Of a DNA stretch of 59,854 nt, positions 34,648 to 43,796 are shown one piece after another. The stretch covers positions 1 through 59,854 of the forward strand of contig CASGDQ010000036.1 of the NCBI GenBank assembly GCA_949300325.1, in the 5' to 3' direction. A program made the translations under genes and the position numbers. The notes beneath the pieces were generated by a model, which did not search any database, had not been told where the DNA came from, and saw only the letters and a list, made by a program, of their open reading frames with translations. Source of the DNA: an uncultured Spirochaetales bacterium (GTDB lineage Bacteria; Spirochaetota; Spirochaetia; Sphaerochaetales; Sphaerochaetaceae). Position 1 is the stretch's first letter; each line of letters opens with the position of its first letter.

Positions 34648-34866
34648 ATGTTTTTCAGAAAGGAAAAAGAAAAGAAGGACTTTGACAGAAGCTTGATGGA
34701 TGCGGCGGTTCTGACAGGAATCTGTTCAGGAGAGAAGACCTTTGGATTCATCGACAAGAGAACGGGGAAATTCAATTCAGTCTGCCTCGTAAGAAGCCAA
34801 AAAGAACTGGAAGAGATACTGGAAGGCTATGGACTTTTGGAAAAGGACGTGAAGCAGATATACTGA
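34648..34866 (+). CDS. Hypothetical 72-residue protein
   Basis: 72 residues, no recognised family. A basic start (F-F-R-K-E-K-E-K-K-D-F) leads into a compact alpha/beta-looking sequence with V-C-L-V-R-S-Q-K-E-L-E-E-I-L. The ATG lies 13 bases past a terminator. The ribosome site is poor, so expression is uncertain. Its stop abuts the stop of the convergent metallophosphoesterase. Confidence 0.5.
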   Translation: MFFRKEKEKKDFDRSLMDAAVLTGICSGEKTFGFIDKRTGKFNSVCLVRSQKELEEILEGYGLLEKDVKQIY

Positions 34867-35682
34867 TCAGATTTCAATGAACCTCAAAGAGGACGAAAGC
34901 TGGAAAAACACGTCATCAGCATGCTTTTCATCATAAAGGCCCCATTCGCTTGAATATCCCAGGCAGGGGCAGATGAACCTTGTCCCGTCGTGAAAAGCCT
35001 CCTTGCGGAAGTGGACATGCCCTGCTATCGAATACCTGATGCTGCAGCGCATGAAAAGCTTGCCGAATTCCTTCGAGCCTAAAAATGCATTAAAATAATC
35101 CCACTCCCTTCCTCTGCCACGCACGATGAAATCATCGTTTACAAGCATATGCGTGACTGCGATGATGTTTTTCCCTTCAGAAAGAGAAATGGTGCGATTC
35201 AGGCTCTCCAGCATCACAGTGGTCCGTCCTTTATTATCACGGCTCCAGCTGTTTCTCAGCTTGTCCTGCCAGGTTCTTCCATTATATGTCATGGAATCGA
35301 AATCGCAAGTTTCAGGAGACAAAGGAGAAAGCGTATAATCATACCATCCCACATCCCCCACAACAGCCCAGGAGCGGCCTAATGGAATGCTTTTCCCGCA
35401 CAAGCACCTCGGATCGGACAGATACATGGAATATATCTCATCATTGCCAAGGCCCTCAAGCCGCCATAGATCATGATTGCCCGGAACATAATACACCGGT
35501 ATCCTCGTAATGCTTTCTAAATCCTTTACCCAGGAAATCGTTGTATGACAGCATTCGGAAATGTCGCCTGCAATCAGGAGCATATCGGCTTTGGATGAGA
35601 TGAGCATTTCTTTAAGCGTATCAAAAACAGCATAATCCTTATTCACATCCACGTGCAGATCGGAAACAGCGGCGATTTTCAT
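34867..35682 (-). CDS. Calcineurin-like metallophosphoesterase
   Basis: 271 residues. Metal-binding motifs are in order: D-L-H-V-D near 8-12, G-D-I-S-E near 39-43, G-N-H-D near 67-70, V-T-H near 173, and a late G-H-V-H-F near 218. The substrate is a phosphoester that cannot be named. It is the last gene of the transporter operon running from 41549 and overlaps the ATPase gene by four bases. Confidence 0.87.
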   Translation of the reverse strand: MKIAAVSDLHVDVNKDYAVFDTLKEMLISSKADMLLIAGDISECCHTTISWVKDLESITRIPVYYVPGNHDLWRLEGLGNDEIYSMYLSDPRCLCGKSIPLGRSWAVVGDVGWYDYTLSPLSPETCDFDSMTYNGRTWQDKLRNSWSRDNKGRTTVMLESLNRTISLSEGKNIIAVTHMLVNDDFIVRGRGREWDYFNAFLGSKEFGKLFMRCSIRYSIAGHVHFRKEAFHDGTRFICPCLGYSSEWGLYDEKHADDVFFQLSSSLRFIEI

Positions 35683-37628
35683 AAAAGCTCCTTCTTCAGA
35701 TGGCAGGCACAGAATCTCCCATCCTCCATCATTTCAAGAACAGGCCGGCTACTGCTGCATTGCGCACAAGCATAGGGGCACCGGGTATGGAACGCACAGC
35801 CTTCAGGCGGCGCCACAGGAGAAGGGACCTCCCCTTTCAGAATAATCCTCTTTGAGCCAGAAGAGGCTGAGAACAAGGCCTTTGTATACGGATGGACAGG
35901 CTTTGAGGCAATTAGCTCGGCTTCTCCTATCTCAACGATGCGGCCAAGATACATCACAGCAATACGATCGGACATGTATGAGACCACGCTCAAGTCATGG
36001 GAAATGAAAAGATATGTCAATCCCCTGTCCCTGCCGAGCTTCAGCAGCAATGCGAGGATTTGCGCCTGCACCGAGACATCCAGAGCCGAAACAGGCTCAT
36101 CCAGCACAACGAATTCCGGCTCGGCAATAAGGGCAAGGGCTATCGCGACCCGCTGCCTCTGCCCACCTGAAAGAAAAGATGGATAGGAAGAGCTGAAAGA
36201 AGCATCCAAGCCAACATCCTCGAGCATCGACAACACCCTCTTTTTCCGCTCCTTGCCGTCCATCGATGGGAAATGTATCTTAAGAGGCTCTTCCAAAAGC
36301 CAGCCTATCCTCTTTTTCGGGCTGATGGAGCTATATGGGTCCTGGAACACCATCTGTATCTTTTTCCGATAAGGTTTGAAACCGGATTCGGAAAGCGAGG
36401 AGATATCAGCACCGCGATACAAGACTTTCCCGCCATCAGGAGATAAAAGACGCACCAGAAGGTTTCCAGTCGTCGATTTTCCGCATCCGGATTCGCCTAC
36501 AAGTCCCAGAGTCTCTCCTTTACGAATATCGAAGGAAACATCATCGACGGCTGTAAGGCGCTTCCGTCCAGCCTTGAATGACTTTCTCAATCCGCACACC
36601 TCCAAAAGGGCCTTTTGAGATGTGCTCTGCTTGATGATTGTTGAAAACTCATCATGGAAAATGGGAATCATCAGCTCTTCAGCTTTCCTGAGACAGGTTA
36701 TCTTCCTATTTCCCGCAACGTAGGTCTTAGGCTTGAGCAGGAAACAGGCTTCATAAGCCCTTGGGCATCTCGGGGCAAAAGGACAGCCCTTTGCTGCCCT
36801 TTCCTCCAAACGGGGAAGCGCACCGCTTATAGGCACCAAGGGCCGTCCGCGGGTAGGAATAGCATCCAAAAGGGCACGAGTATATGGATGGAGCGGGAAA
36901 TCGAGCACTTGATCTGCATCCCCGCTTTCCACAATAAGGCCTGAATACATCACGTGGACTGTGCTGCAGATATCCCTTATCACAGAAAGGTCATGTGAAA
37001 TCAAGAGTACGGCGGTATTGTTTTCCTTGCTCATCCGTCTCATGATATCCATGATCTGCGCTTCGACCGTGACATCGAGGGCGGTGGTGGGCTCATCCGC
37101 TATTATCAGCTCCGGATTGTTTATGAAAGCCATTGCGATCATGATGCGCTGCCTCTGCCCTCCGGAAAGCTGGTGAGGATAGCAGGAATAGATCCGCTCT
37201 GCATCCGCCAGCCCTACCTTGCCCATCATTTCCAGAACACGGGCACGCGCCTCTTTCTTAGAAACATCCTGATGAAGGCAGAGCGCCTCGCTTATCTGCT
37301 TTCCCACCTTCATCAGCGGATTTAGTGCACTCATAGGCTCTTGGAAGATCATCGACACCCGCTTGCCGCGTATTTTCATAAAAGCCTTGCTATCCATGCC
37401 TACAAGTTCCAGACCATCAAACCGGAGGGATCCGTTCTCCTCGGCATTGGCATTTCCCAGCCCTATCAAGGAAAGGGCGGAAATGGTCTTGCCGCAGCCG
37501 GATTCGCCAACAAGCGCGGCAACCTCGCCTCTTTTCATTGTGAAGCTGATATCGCTGACAGCAGGAAGAAATTTCCCTTTCTCATGTATTGTGATCGAAA
37601 AGGAGGAGAAATCAACGAGATCAATCAT
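35679..37628 (-). CDS. Fused dipeptide/oligopeptide ABC transporter ATPase (two domains)
   Basis: 649 residues, two complete ATPase domains in one chain, as in YejF or GsiA. Domain 1: G-E-S-G-C-G-K-T near 37-44, L-S-G-G-Q-R-Q-R and I-I-A-D-E-P. Domain 2: G-E-S-G-C-G-K-S near 375, L-S-G-G-Q-R-Q-R and V-V-L-D-E-P. Each ends in the Opp/Dpp C-terminal cysteine motif (C-P-F-A-P-R-C-P; C-A-F-H-T-R-C-P). It powers the permeases encoded just upstream. Genes overlap by four bases on both sides. Confidence 0.95.
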   Translation of the reverse strand: MIDLVDFSSFSITIHEKGKFLPAVSDISFTMKRGEVAALVGESGCGKTISALSLIGLGNANAEENGSLRFDGLELVGMDSKAFMKIRGKRVSMIFQEPMSALNPLMKVGKQISEALCLHQDVSKKEARARVLEMMGKVGLADAERIYSCYPHQLSGGQRQRIMIAMAFINNPELIIADEPTTALDVTVEAQIMDIMRRMSKENNTAVLLISHDLSVIRDICSTVHVMYSGLIVESGDADQVLDFPLHPYTRALLDAIPTRGRPLVPISGALPRLEERAAKGCPFAPRCPRAYEACFLLKPKTYVAGNRKITCLRKAEELMIPIFHDEFSTIIKQSTSQKALLEVCGLRKSFKAGRKRLTAVDDVSFDIRKGETLGLVGESGCGKSTTGNLLVRLLSPDGGKVLYRGADISSLSESGFKPYRKKIQMVFQDPYSSISPKKRIGWLLEEPLKIHFPSMDGKERKKRVLSMLEDVGLDASFSSSYPSFLSGGQRQRVAIALALIAEPEFVVLDEPVSALDVSVQAQILALLLKLGRDRGLTYLFISHDLSVVSYMSDRIAVMYLGRIVEIGEAELIASKPVHPYTKALFSASSGSKRIILKGEVPSPVAPPEGCAFHTRCPYACAQCSSSRPVLEMMEDGRFCACHLKKELL

Positions 37629-38428
37629 GACGACACCTCCTGTATGCCATCCCCTACAAGATTGAATCCCATCACCATTAGGGTTATCACGATTGCCGGG
37701 ATAAAGATGTACCAGGGAGCGATGAAGATATAATCCTGAGCCTCGGAAAGCATGGTGCCCAGGCTTGGCGTCGGAGGCTGCACACCCAATCCAAGATAGG
37801 ACAGCCCGGACTCGGACATGACTGCAGATGCAAAGGAAAGGCTTGCTGTGGCAACGAGCTCGGATCTCAGAAGCGGCAGGATGTGCAGGAACATTATCCT
37901 CAGATTTCCGTTTCCACGAACGCGCTCAGCTTTGACAAACTCCGATTCCCGATACTTTATGAAGCCGGATCTGGTTATCCTCGTAAACCTTGGAATCGAC
38001 ATCACAGCAAGCGCGGCTATGGTATTTCCAACGCCATTGCCGAAAACGGCAATCAGCATCATCGCCACCAATATGCCGGGAAACGCCATCTGCGCATCTA
38101 TGACCTTCATGACGACCTCATCCAATAATCCTTTGTAATAGCCGGAAAAGGAGCCGAGAAGAATGCCGAAGAACAGCCCGATCGCGACAACCAGCAGGCC
38201 GATGGAAAACGAAGTCTGCAAACCTTTCATGACTCTTGAAAGGATATCGCGCCCGAATTGATCCGTTCCCAGAAGATGAGAAGACGAAGGGACAGCAAGC
38301 TTGTTGGATATCTCGATCGCGCTGGTGTCATAGGGTATGTAAAAAAGGCTTGTAAAAAGAACAAGCAGCAGAAAAGATAAAAGGATAAGGCCGAATAGGA
38401 AGCTTCCGTTTTCTAGATATCTTTTCAT
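37625..38428 (-). CDS. Peptide-type ABC transporter permease (DppC-like)
   Basis: 267 residues with six hydrophobic helices, the DppC pattern: L-L-G-T-D-Q-F-G-R-D-I-L-S-R near 50 and the ATPase-contact loop E-x-x-x-x-A-x-x-x-G-x-N near 165-180. The C-terminus has L-S-Y-L-G-L-G-V-Q-P-P-x-P-S-L-G. Pairs with the DppB-like permease one base upstream. Confidence 0.93.
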   Translation of the reverse strand: MKRYLENGSFLFGLILLSFLLLVLFTSLFYIPYDTSAIEISNKLAVPSSSHLLGTDQFGRDILSRVMKGLQTSFSIGLLVVAIGLFFGILLGSFSGYYKGLLDEVVMKVIDAQMAFPGILVAMMLIAVFGNGVGNTIAALAVMSIPRFTRITRSGFIKYRESEFVKAERVRGNGNLRIMFLHILPLLRSELVATASLSFASAVMSESGLSYLGLGVQPPTPSLGTMLSEAQDYIFIAPWYIFIPAIVITLMVMGFNLVGDGIQEVSS

Positions 38429-38429
38429 C

Positions 38430-39374
38430 TCAGCTTCCCCTCCTTATCCTCGGATCGATAACGGAATAAACCATGTCCACAAGAAAATTGAGGATAACCA
38501 CTATGGCTGCAAGATATACGACAAGAGCTTGTATAAGCGGAAGGTCACGGGTGTTTATCGACACTGAAATCAACCGGCCGATGCCTGGAATGGAGAAGAC
38601 ATTCTCAACAATGATGGATCCTCCGAGGATATCAGCGGCGATCATGCCGAGAATGGTGATTACCGGGATAAGGGAATTTCTGAGCACATGGGAATACATT
38701 ATCCTGGCCTCCCCTGCGCCCTTGCTTCTTGCTGTGCGGACATATTCCTTCCCCATTTCCTTTGTGATGGATACTTTTACGTATCTTATCAATATGGAAG
38801 AAGTGCCTATTGCGATTGAAAGCGATGGGAGTATCAGGGATCTAAGCCATGGGATGAGTCCCTCAGAGATTGGAGTGTAGCCTATGGAAGGAAGAAGATT
38901 CAAACGCACTGAGAATATGTTAATAAGAAAAACTCCCAAGCAGAACGACGGGATTGAAAGCCCGAGCTGGGTTGCCATAGAAAAAGCAATCGTCTTTTTT
39001 TTCGAACTGAAACGGGCAAGCAGAACACCGGCGGGAATCCCGATCAAAACAGTAAGAAGAAGCGAAAGGAAAGCAAGGGAAGCTGTTGCGCCAACGCTTG
39101 CCAAAAGAAGCTCTGAGACGGGCATCTGATACCTTAAAGAGGTGCCAAGATCTCCGGTCAGGGCACCTTTCAGCCAGTCGGCATAACGCTCGACAATAGG
39201 CCTATCGAGATTGAGGCGCTCTCTCATGGCCTGTCTCTCAAGCTCATCGGCCTCAATTCCCAGAATCACATCCACAGGATCCCCAGGAAGGATCTGGAAA
39301 ACAAAAAAAGCCAGCAGGGAAACAAGGATGAGCGTGATCACCAAACCTGATGCCTTGGTCAGATAATATCCCAT
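38430..39374 (-). CDS. Peptide-type ABC transporter permease (DppB-like)
   Basis: 314 residues, six hydrophobic helices. The N-terminal L-P-G-D-P-V-D is typical of DppB, and the ATPase-contact loop Y-V-R-T-A-R-S-K-G-A is near 215. The start with GGAGGAAAG directly upstream is chosen over a longer frame opening at 39440, which lies inside the binding-protein gene. Confidence 0.93.
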   Translation of the reverse strand: MGYYLTKASGLVITLILVSLLAFFVFQILPGDPVDVILGIEADELERQAMRERLNLDRPIVERYADWLKGALTGDLGTSLRYQMPVSELLLASVGATASLAFLSLLLTVLIGIPAGVLLARFSSKKKTIAFSMATQLGLSIPSFCLGVFLINIFSVRLNLLPSIGYTPISEGLIPWLRSLILPSLSIAIGTSSILIRYVKVSITKEMGKEYVRTARSKGAGEARIMYSHVLRNSLIPVITILGMIAADILGGSIIVENVFSIPGIGRLISVSINTRDLPLIQALVVYLAAIVVILNFLVDMVYSVIDPRIRRGS

Positions 39375-39387
39375 CTTTCCTCCGTCA

Positions 39388-40872
39388 CTATTCGAAATAC
39401 AGCCTGGATATATCCGTAAACGGAACGGGATACGCAACATATCCCTTCAAATCCTTGCGGCAGACGATATTCTGGTTGGGATCGCAGATGAACACGGACC
39501 CTGCATCCTCCAGAATCACTTTCTGCGCTTCCTTGTACATCGCCGCTCTCTGAGCATCGTCCGTCTCAAGGATTGCGGATGATATCAGCCTGTCGTACTC
39601 ATCATTATTATAACGCACAAAATTTCTTGAGTAATAAGAAGTGTAGCGGACGAGTATGTCGTTCGGATCCAGCATCCCGGAAAGTCCTATGATGGTCGCC
39701 TCGTAATCAGCATTCTTATAAACCCTCTCAAGCCAGGTTGCCCATTCCACCAGCTCAATCTCGACCCTCACCCCGATTTTTTTGAGCTGTTCGGAAATAA
39801 TCTGCGCCGTATCGACATGAGGCTGGTAATTCGATGGTACGGTTATAACCAGATCAAAGCCATCAGGATACCCCGCCTGCAAGAGCAGGGCCTTTGCAGC
39901 GTTGATATCGAATGAGTACATATCATCCAACCCATCGTTATAATAAACCGCCATCACCGGGGAGAATGCAGAATAAAGCTTTGTGGCATAGCCGTTGAAA
40001 ACCCCTTTGATTATCTCGTCCTTATCCACAGCCATATTGAACGCCATCCTTACCCTCTCATCATCAAACGGGCTGATGGAATTATTGAGGGCGAAAATCT
40101 GCACCATGTTCTGCGGGCTGGAATAGATATCAAACCGTGAGGAAAGAACATCGGCATTATCGCCATTGACTATTGCAAAATCCAGCTGTCCTGAAGAAAG
40201 GGCTGTAACCACGGCACTCTCATCGGTCATCACATAAAACTCAGCCCTGTCGATCTTTCCAATCCTCTCCTTGTCATAGTATGAAGCGTTTTTTTCCAAA
40301 ACGACCTTCTGCCCCGGCGTATACGAGACGAATTGATAAGGGCCGGTGCCGATAGGCTTTGTGGCATTATCCTCATATCCGGAAGGTGTGATTGCCGCAG
40401 AAAGCAGCTGCAAAAAGGATGCGTTGACCTCCTTCAGCCTGATTTCCACGGTCCTGTTATCAAGGGCCTTCACACTTTCGACACAAGAGAACTTAGAGCT
40501 TAGCGGACGTCCTGTGTCCAGGCCGGCATATTTTGAAATGGACCATACCACGTCATCGGCATCGAATTCCGAGCCATCGTGGAAAAGGACATCAGGACGC
40601 AGGAAGAAGGTATAGCAGAGGCCATCCTCCTCGATGCGCCATGCCTCTGCAAGGGCAGGAATGACCGCACCGGAGGTATCATAGCCCACAAGCCCTTCGA
40701 AGACATTATGCATTATGGCTTCCGTATCGCTTGCCGTGGACAAATAAGGATCAAGGGAATCTATCTCGCTCATTGTCCGGGTGCGTACAACCGAAGCTGT
40801 GTCCTTCTTACCCGCACACGATACAAGCAGGATAATAACTAAAAAAATAAATAGGAGATGAAACCTTTTCAT
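39388..40872 (-). CDS. Family 5 extracellular substrate-binding lipoprotein
   Basis: 494 residues. The lipobox L-V-S-C puts the lipidated Cys at position 19. The mature protein has the SBP_bac_5 pattern: I-D-S-L-D-P-Y-L near 38, F-H-D-G-S-E-F-D-A-D-D-V near 98, and R-M-A-F-N-M-A-V-D near 275. It delivers the ligand (peptide, sugar or other) to the permeases downstream. Its start overlaps the HAD gene by four bases. Confidence 0.93.
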   Translation of the reverse strand: MKRFHLLFIFLVIILLVSCAGKKDTASVVRTRTMSEIDSLDPYLSTASDTEAIMHNVFEGLVGYDTSGAVIPALAEAWRIEEDGLCYTFFLRPDVLFHDGSEFDADDVVWSISKYAGLDTGRPLSSKFSCVESVKALDNRTVEIRLKEVNASFLQLLSAAITPSGYEDNATKPIGTGPYQFVSYTPGQKVVLEKNASYYDKERIGKIDRAEFYVMTDESAVVTALSSGQLDFAIVNGDNADVLSSRFDIYSSPQNMVQIFALNNSISPFDDERVRMAFNMAVDKDEIIKGVFNGYATKLYSAFSPVMAVYYNDGLDDMYSFDINAAKALLLQAGYPDGFDLVITVPSNYQPHVDTAQIISEQLKKIGVRVEIELVEWATWLERVYKNADYEATIIGLSGMLDPNDILVRYTSYYSRNFVRYNNDEYDRLISSAILETDDAQRAAMYKEAQKVILEDAGSVFICDPNQNIVCRKDLKGYVAYPVPFTDISRLYFE

Positions 40873-41549
40873 ATATACCTCATAATGCCTCTGATATCCT
40901 CAGCGACAAAGTCATACCCGGTCTCTTCTATCCCAAGCCGCCCCGGGCTGTTTATCAATATTGTCCGGATACCTACACCCGATGCACCCAGTACATCGTC
41001 ATAATAGTTATCACCGACATAAATACACTCATCAGGATCTGCACCAGCTTTCTCCAGAGCCAATTCGAATATCCTTTTATCCGGCTTCTCTAGCCCTACC
41101 TCCGAAGAGATGAGCAAAGGGTCAAATTGCCCAGCAAGGCCGTTTGCTTCCAAAAGGCTTCTGCATCCCCTGTCCCAGTTCGAGATCAAACCGGTATGTA
41201 TCCCCCTTTTTTTCAGGCTTGAGACGACCTCATCCGTAAAAGGATATTTCATCCAGCGCACCTCATGTCCCAAATCATGAAGAGTCGAAGAAACCGGCTC
41301 AAGATAAGCCTTCTCATCAAGACCTGCCAAAACAAGGAACAGGGAGACATAATCGCAGAAAAAGCTTCTATCCGATATCTCGCCGGGTCTTGTCCTCATG
41401 AAGGTCTTGTTTGCAAGATGGTATGCCTTATGCACCTCCGACAGCGGGAGATCTATCCCGTTGGCTTTCAGCGCTTTTTTAAAGAGCGGTACATGGTTGT
41501 TGTCCAGGAGCGTCAGCCCCAGGTCGAAGAAAACATATCCGACACCCAT
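40869..41549 (-). CDS. HAD-superfamily hydrolase
   Basis: 226 residues. Motif I is F-F-D-L-G-L-T-L: the nucleophile Asp is present but the second Asp (general acid) is Gly, as in the REG-2-like subgroup. Motif II is I-S-N-W-D, motif III V-G-L-E-K-P, motif IV G-D-N-Y-Y-D-D. It heads the transporter operon with a four-base overlap into the binding-protein gene, so it may dephosphorylate the imported compound. ATG 41549 is chosen because AAGGA is six bases upstream; ATG 41555 is too close. Confidence 0.85.
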   Translation of the reverse strand: MGVGYVFFDLGLTLLDNNHVPLFKKALKANGIDLPLSEVHKAYHLANKTFMRTRPGEISDRSFFCDYVSLFLVLAGLDEKAYLEPVSSTLHDLGHEVRWMKYPFTDEVVSSLKKRGIHTGLISNWDRGCRSLLEANGLAGQFDPLLISSEVGLEKPDKRIFELALEKAGADPDECIYVGDNYYDDVLGASGVGIRTILINSPGRLGIEETGYDFVAEDIRGIMRYI

Positions 41550-41628
41550 TGTCATTCCTTATATCAGAGAAATATTACCAATAAATCAACACTAGGTAAA
41601 ATACCCTTTAACGATGTAAATGGGCAAG

Positions 41629-41655
41629 AAAAATAAAAAAGGCCCTCTACGGGCC
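41629..41655 (-). terminator. Intrinsic terminator after sugar-kinase gene
   Basis: On the minus strand GGCCC-GTAGA-GGGCC (41641-41655), then T6-A-T5. It separates the ung-DUF4432-kinase run from the HAD-led transporter operon. Confidence 0.75.
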
Positions 41656-41670
41656 CTTCCACCTGTCTCA

Positions 41671-42708
41671 TCAAAGAGGCATAGAGGAGAAATCAGGAGC
41701 TTTGAAATGCTTGTCCATCTCCTGGATCTGCTTCACCTGCGTCCTGGTCCTTACGAGATTATGATCCGGATAATCTATCCTGTAATAAGTATCCCCATTG
41801 AGATAATCCGTCAAGAATCTGACGGCCATGATCTGTGTAAGGGTTCTTCCGCACTCCGGGATCAAAGCCCTTTCAAGCTCGTCAAGCCCGTCGTTGTCCT
41901 CCAAATAACCCTTCATAAGAGCATTATAGAAATCCATCGAAAAGCTTACCTTAGCTAAATCCTTCTCATCCTCGTCGGCTGTCGAGCAGCTGGTGCGGAT
42001 CATATCCCCAACATCAAAAAGAACAGTTCCCGGCATCACAGTATCAAGGTCGATGAAAGTAAGGTAATTTCCGGTATCACGGTCAAAAAGCACATTATTG
42101 AGCTTAGTATCATTATGGGTGACCCACTTGCGCAGATGTCCTGCGTTATAGAGTCTGGAAATCACCGACCCGCGCTCTCTGTTCTCAAGAAGAAATTCAA
42201 TTTCCTTTCTGCAGGTCTCTTTCCTGTTCTGGTAATTGAATTCCAGAGCCTTATCGAAATTCTCATAGCGCCATACCATGTTATGGAAATCAGTAAGTGT
42301 CTCATACAGTTTTGAAGCATCGACCTTCTTAAGAGTGTTATGGAATTCCTTCATTGCAGAACCCATTTTATATGCCTGCTCCGGGGTACTCATTTTCTGG
42401 TAGCTCATGGAATTTTTGACAAAATTGAAGATGCGCCAGAACCCGCTGTCATTTTTCACCCAGGTCTTTCCATCCTTTGTCTTCTTCAAAAAGAGGACAG
42501 GAATCTCTTTCAATATCAGCTCTATGTTGTCCATCATTTCTTCCGGCCGGGTGAAAATGGACGTATTCACCCTCTGCAGGATGAATTCCCCTTCCTCAAA
42601 CCACAGATGGTAAGTTGCATTGATATGTCCGACACTGATCCCTTCGATTTTCAGGGGATCCTTCTCAAAGCCGAAAGAACGGCAAATTCCCAAAACATCA
42701 ATTTCCAT
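41671..42708 (-). CDS. NahK-like sugar 1-kinase (APH fold)
   Basis: 345 residues of the aminoglycoside-phosphotransferase fold. The catalytic loop H-N-D-T-K-L-N-N-V-L-F and the metal motif I-D-L-D-T-V-M-P-G match N-acetylhexosamine 1-kinase (NahK) of bifidobacteria, which phosphorylates GlcNAc or GalNAc at C1. A related sugar is likely; antibiotic resistance is not suggested. G-D-M-I-R-T follows, as in NahK. It lies 68 bases after the DUF4432 gene and ends at a terminator. The longer frame opening at 42771 has no ribosome site. Confidence 0.8.
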   Translation of the reverse strand: MEIDVLGICRSFGFEKDPLKIEGISVGHINATYHLWFEEGEFILQRVNTSIFTRPEEMMDNIELILKEIPVLFLKKTKDGKTWVKNDSGFWRIFNFVKNSMSYQKMSTPEQAYKMGSAMKEFHNTLKKVDASKLYETLTDFHNMVWRYENFDKALEFNYQNRKETCRKEIEFLLENRERGSVISRLYNAGHLRKWVTHNDTKLNNVLFDRDTGNYLTFIDLDTVMPGTVLFDVGDMIRTSCSTADEDEKDLAKVSFSMDFYNALMKGYLEDNDGLDELERALIPECGRTLTQIMAVRFLTDYLNGDTYYRIDYPDHNLVRTRTQVKQIQEMDKHFKAPDFSSMPL

Positions 42709-42776
42709 ATCACCAGTATATGTAAAAAGGTGGTGGAGCGCCACAAAAATAATAATGCCACCGCCCCACACACAGG

Positions 42777-43775
42777 TTAACGCGGCAGAACCGAAAATTC
42801 CAAAGCGGTCACGAATTTCTTCCTAGAATACGGATCCAGGAATTCAGCATTGCCTTTCTCCCGCTGCGCTGCCCTGCCGTACGGAAATGCGTTGCACGGT
42901 TCGATTGCAAGCACATACTCGCGTTCTTTGAACATACGCCAGATATCAAAGCATGGCAGGCTTTTCCCGTCGAAGCTCAGGTCGACCCCTATTGCGGCAT
43001 TACGGTTTTCAAGCCTTACAGTATTTATTTCCTCGGATGCCGCAACATGGTAGGTAACCTCCGCTTTCCATGATGCATCAGGCGGGTAAACCTTCAGCAG
43101 ATCTTCCATATCCACTGGATCATCACTGCCCTTATAACGGCAGGAACGCGAGGGAATGGACAGCTTCAGCGATTCATCTAAGAATGGAAATCCAAAATTA
43201 TAGTGGTACATCAGGCAGATCTGCTGCGGTTGTCCAGATGCGTTTTCCACTTCATCCTCCACCATTATGAATGCGATATCTGCACAGCCGATGGTTATCT
43301 TACGGCGGCGGACAAAGGAATAATCGCCCGTCGCATACTCAACCGTCCTAGCAGAAACGATGACGGCCTCATCATCTCTGGACACTGACAGATCATCCAC
43401 TGCGATTGTTGCAAGGCGTCCATGCTGGAAATAATACCTTCCCTGATCCAACGAAGTCGGCCCGGCATTATCAAGGCCGCAAGTAGTCAGCATGCCCAAA
43501 AAGTTCCCGGTATCGACACGACGGTCCACGAATCCGCGGTGCTCAAGGGCCGTAAGCCCATCCGGGGTGATATAGTTTATATTAACCCCCTTGTATCTGA
43601 CCTGGTAGATATCAAGACCGCGGTCAGGCACGAGCGTTACAGAAAGCCCGTTGCCTGCCTCGACAGAAATGCATAACAACCCGTGTCCGGGACCGCCGTC
43701 TAGGCGGAATCTCCTTACAGAAACAAGCTGGTCGTTATTACCGACGCGCTTGAAAGTTCCATTCTCATAGCTCAT
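42777..43775 (-). CDS. DUF4432 aldose-epimerase-like protein
   Basis: 332 residues with the galactose-mutarotase fold suggested by V-P-D-R-G-L-D-I near 50-57 and Y-N-F-G-F-P near 195. DUF4432 proteins occur beside carbohydrate kinases and are thought to act on sugars. AGGAGGGA precedes the ATG. It lies between ung and the kinase gene, all three co-oriented. Confidence 0.8.
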   Translation of the reverse strand: MSYENGTFKRVGNNDQLVSVRRFRLDGGPGHGLLCISVEAGNGLSVTLVPDRGLDIYQVRYKGVNINYITPDGLTALEHRGFVDRRVDTGNFLGMLTTCGLDNAGPTSLDQGRYYFQHGRLATIAVDDLSVSRDDEAVIVSARTVEYATGDYSFVRRRKITIGCADIAFIMVEDEVENASGQPQQICLMYHYNFGFPFLDESLKLSIPSRSCRYKGSDDPVDMEDLLKVYPPDASWKAEVTYHVAASEEINTVRLENRNAAIGVDLSFDGKSLPCFDIWRMFKEREYVLAIEPCNAFPYGRAAQREKGNAEFLDPYSRKKFVTALEFSVLPR

Positions 43776-43796
43776 ATTCCCTCCTAGACCATAAAA

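Noticed and set aside
41671..42708. Aminoglycoside resistance kinase
   Set aside because: The fold is shared, but the catalytic and metal motifs match NahK-type sugar kinases and the neighbour is an epimerase-like gene.
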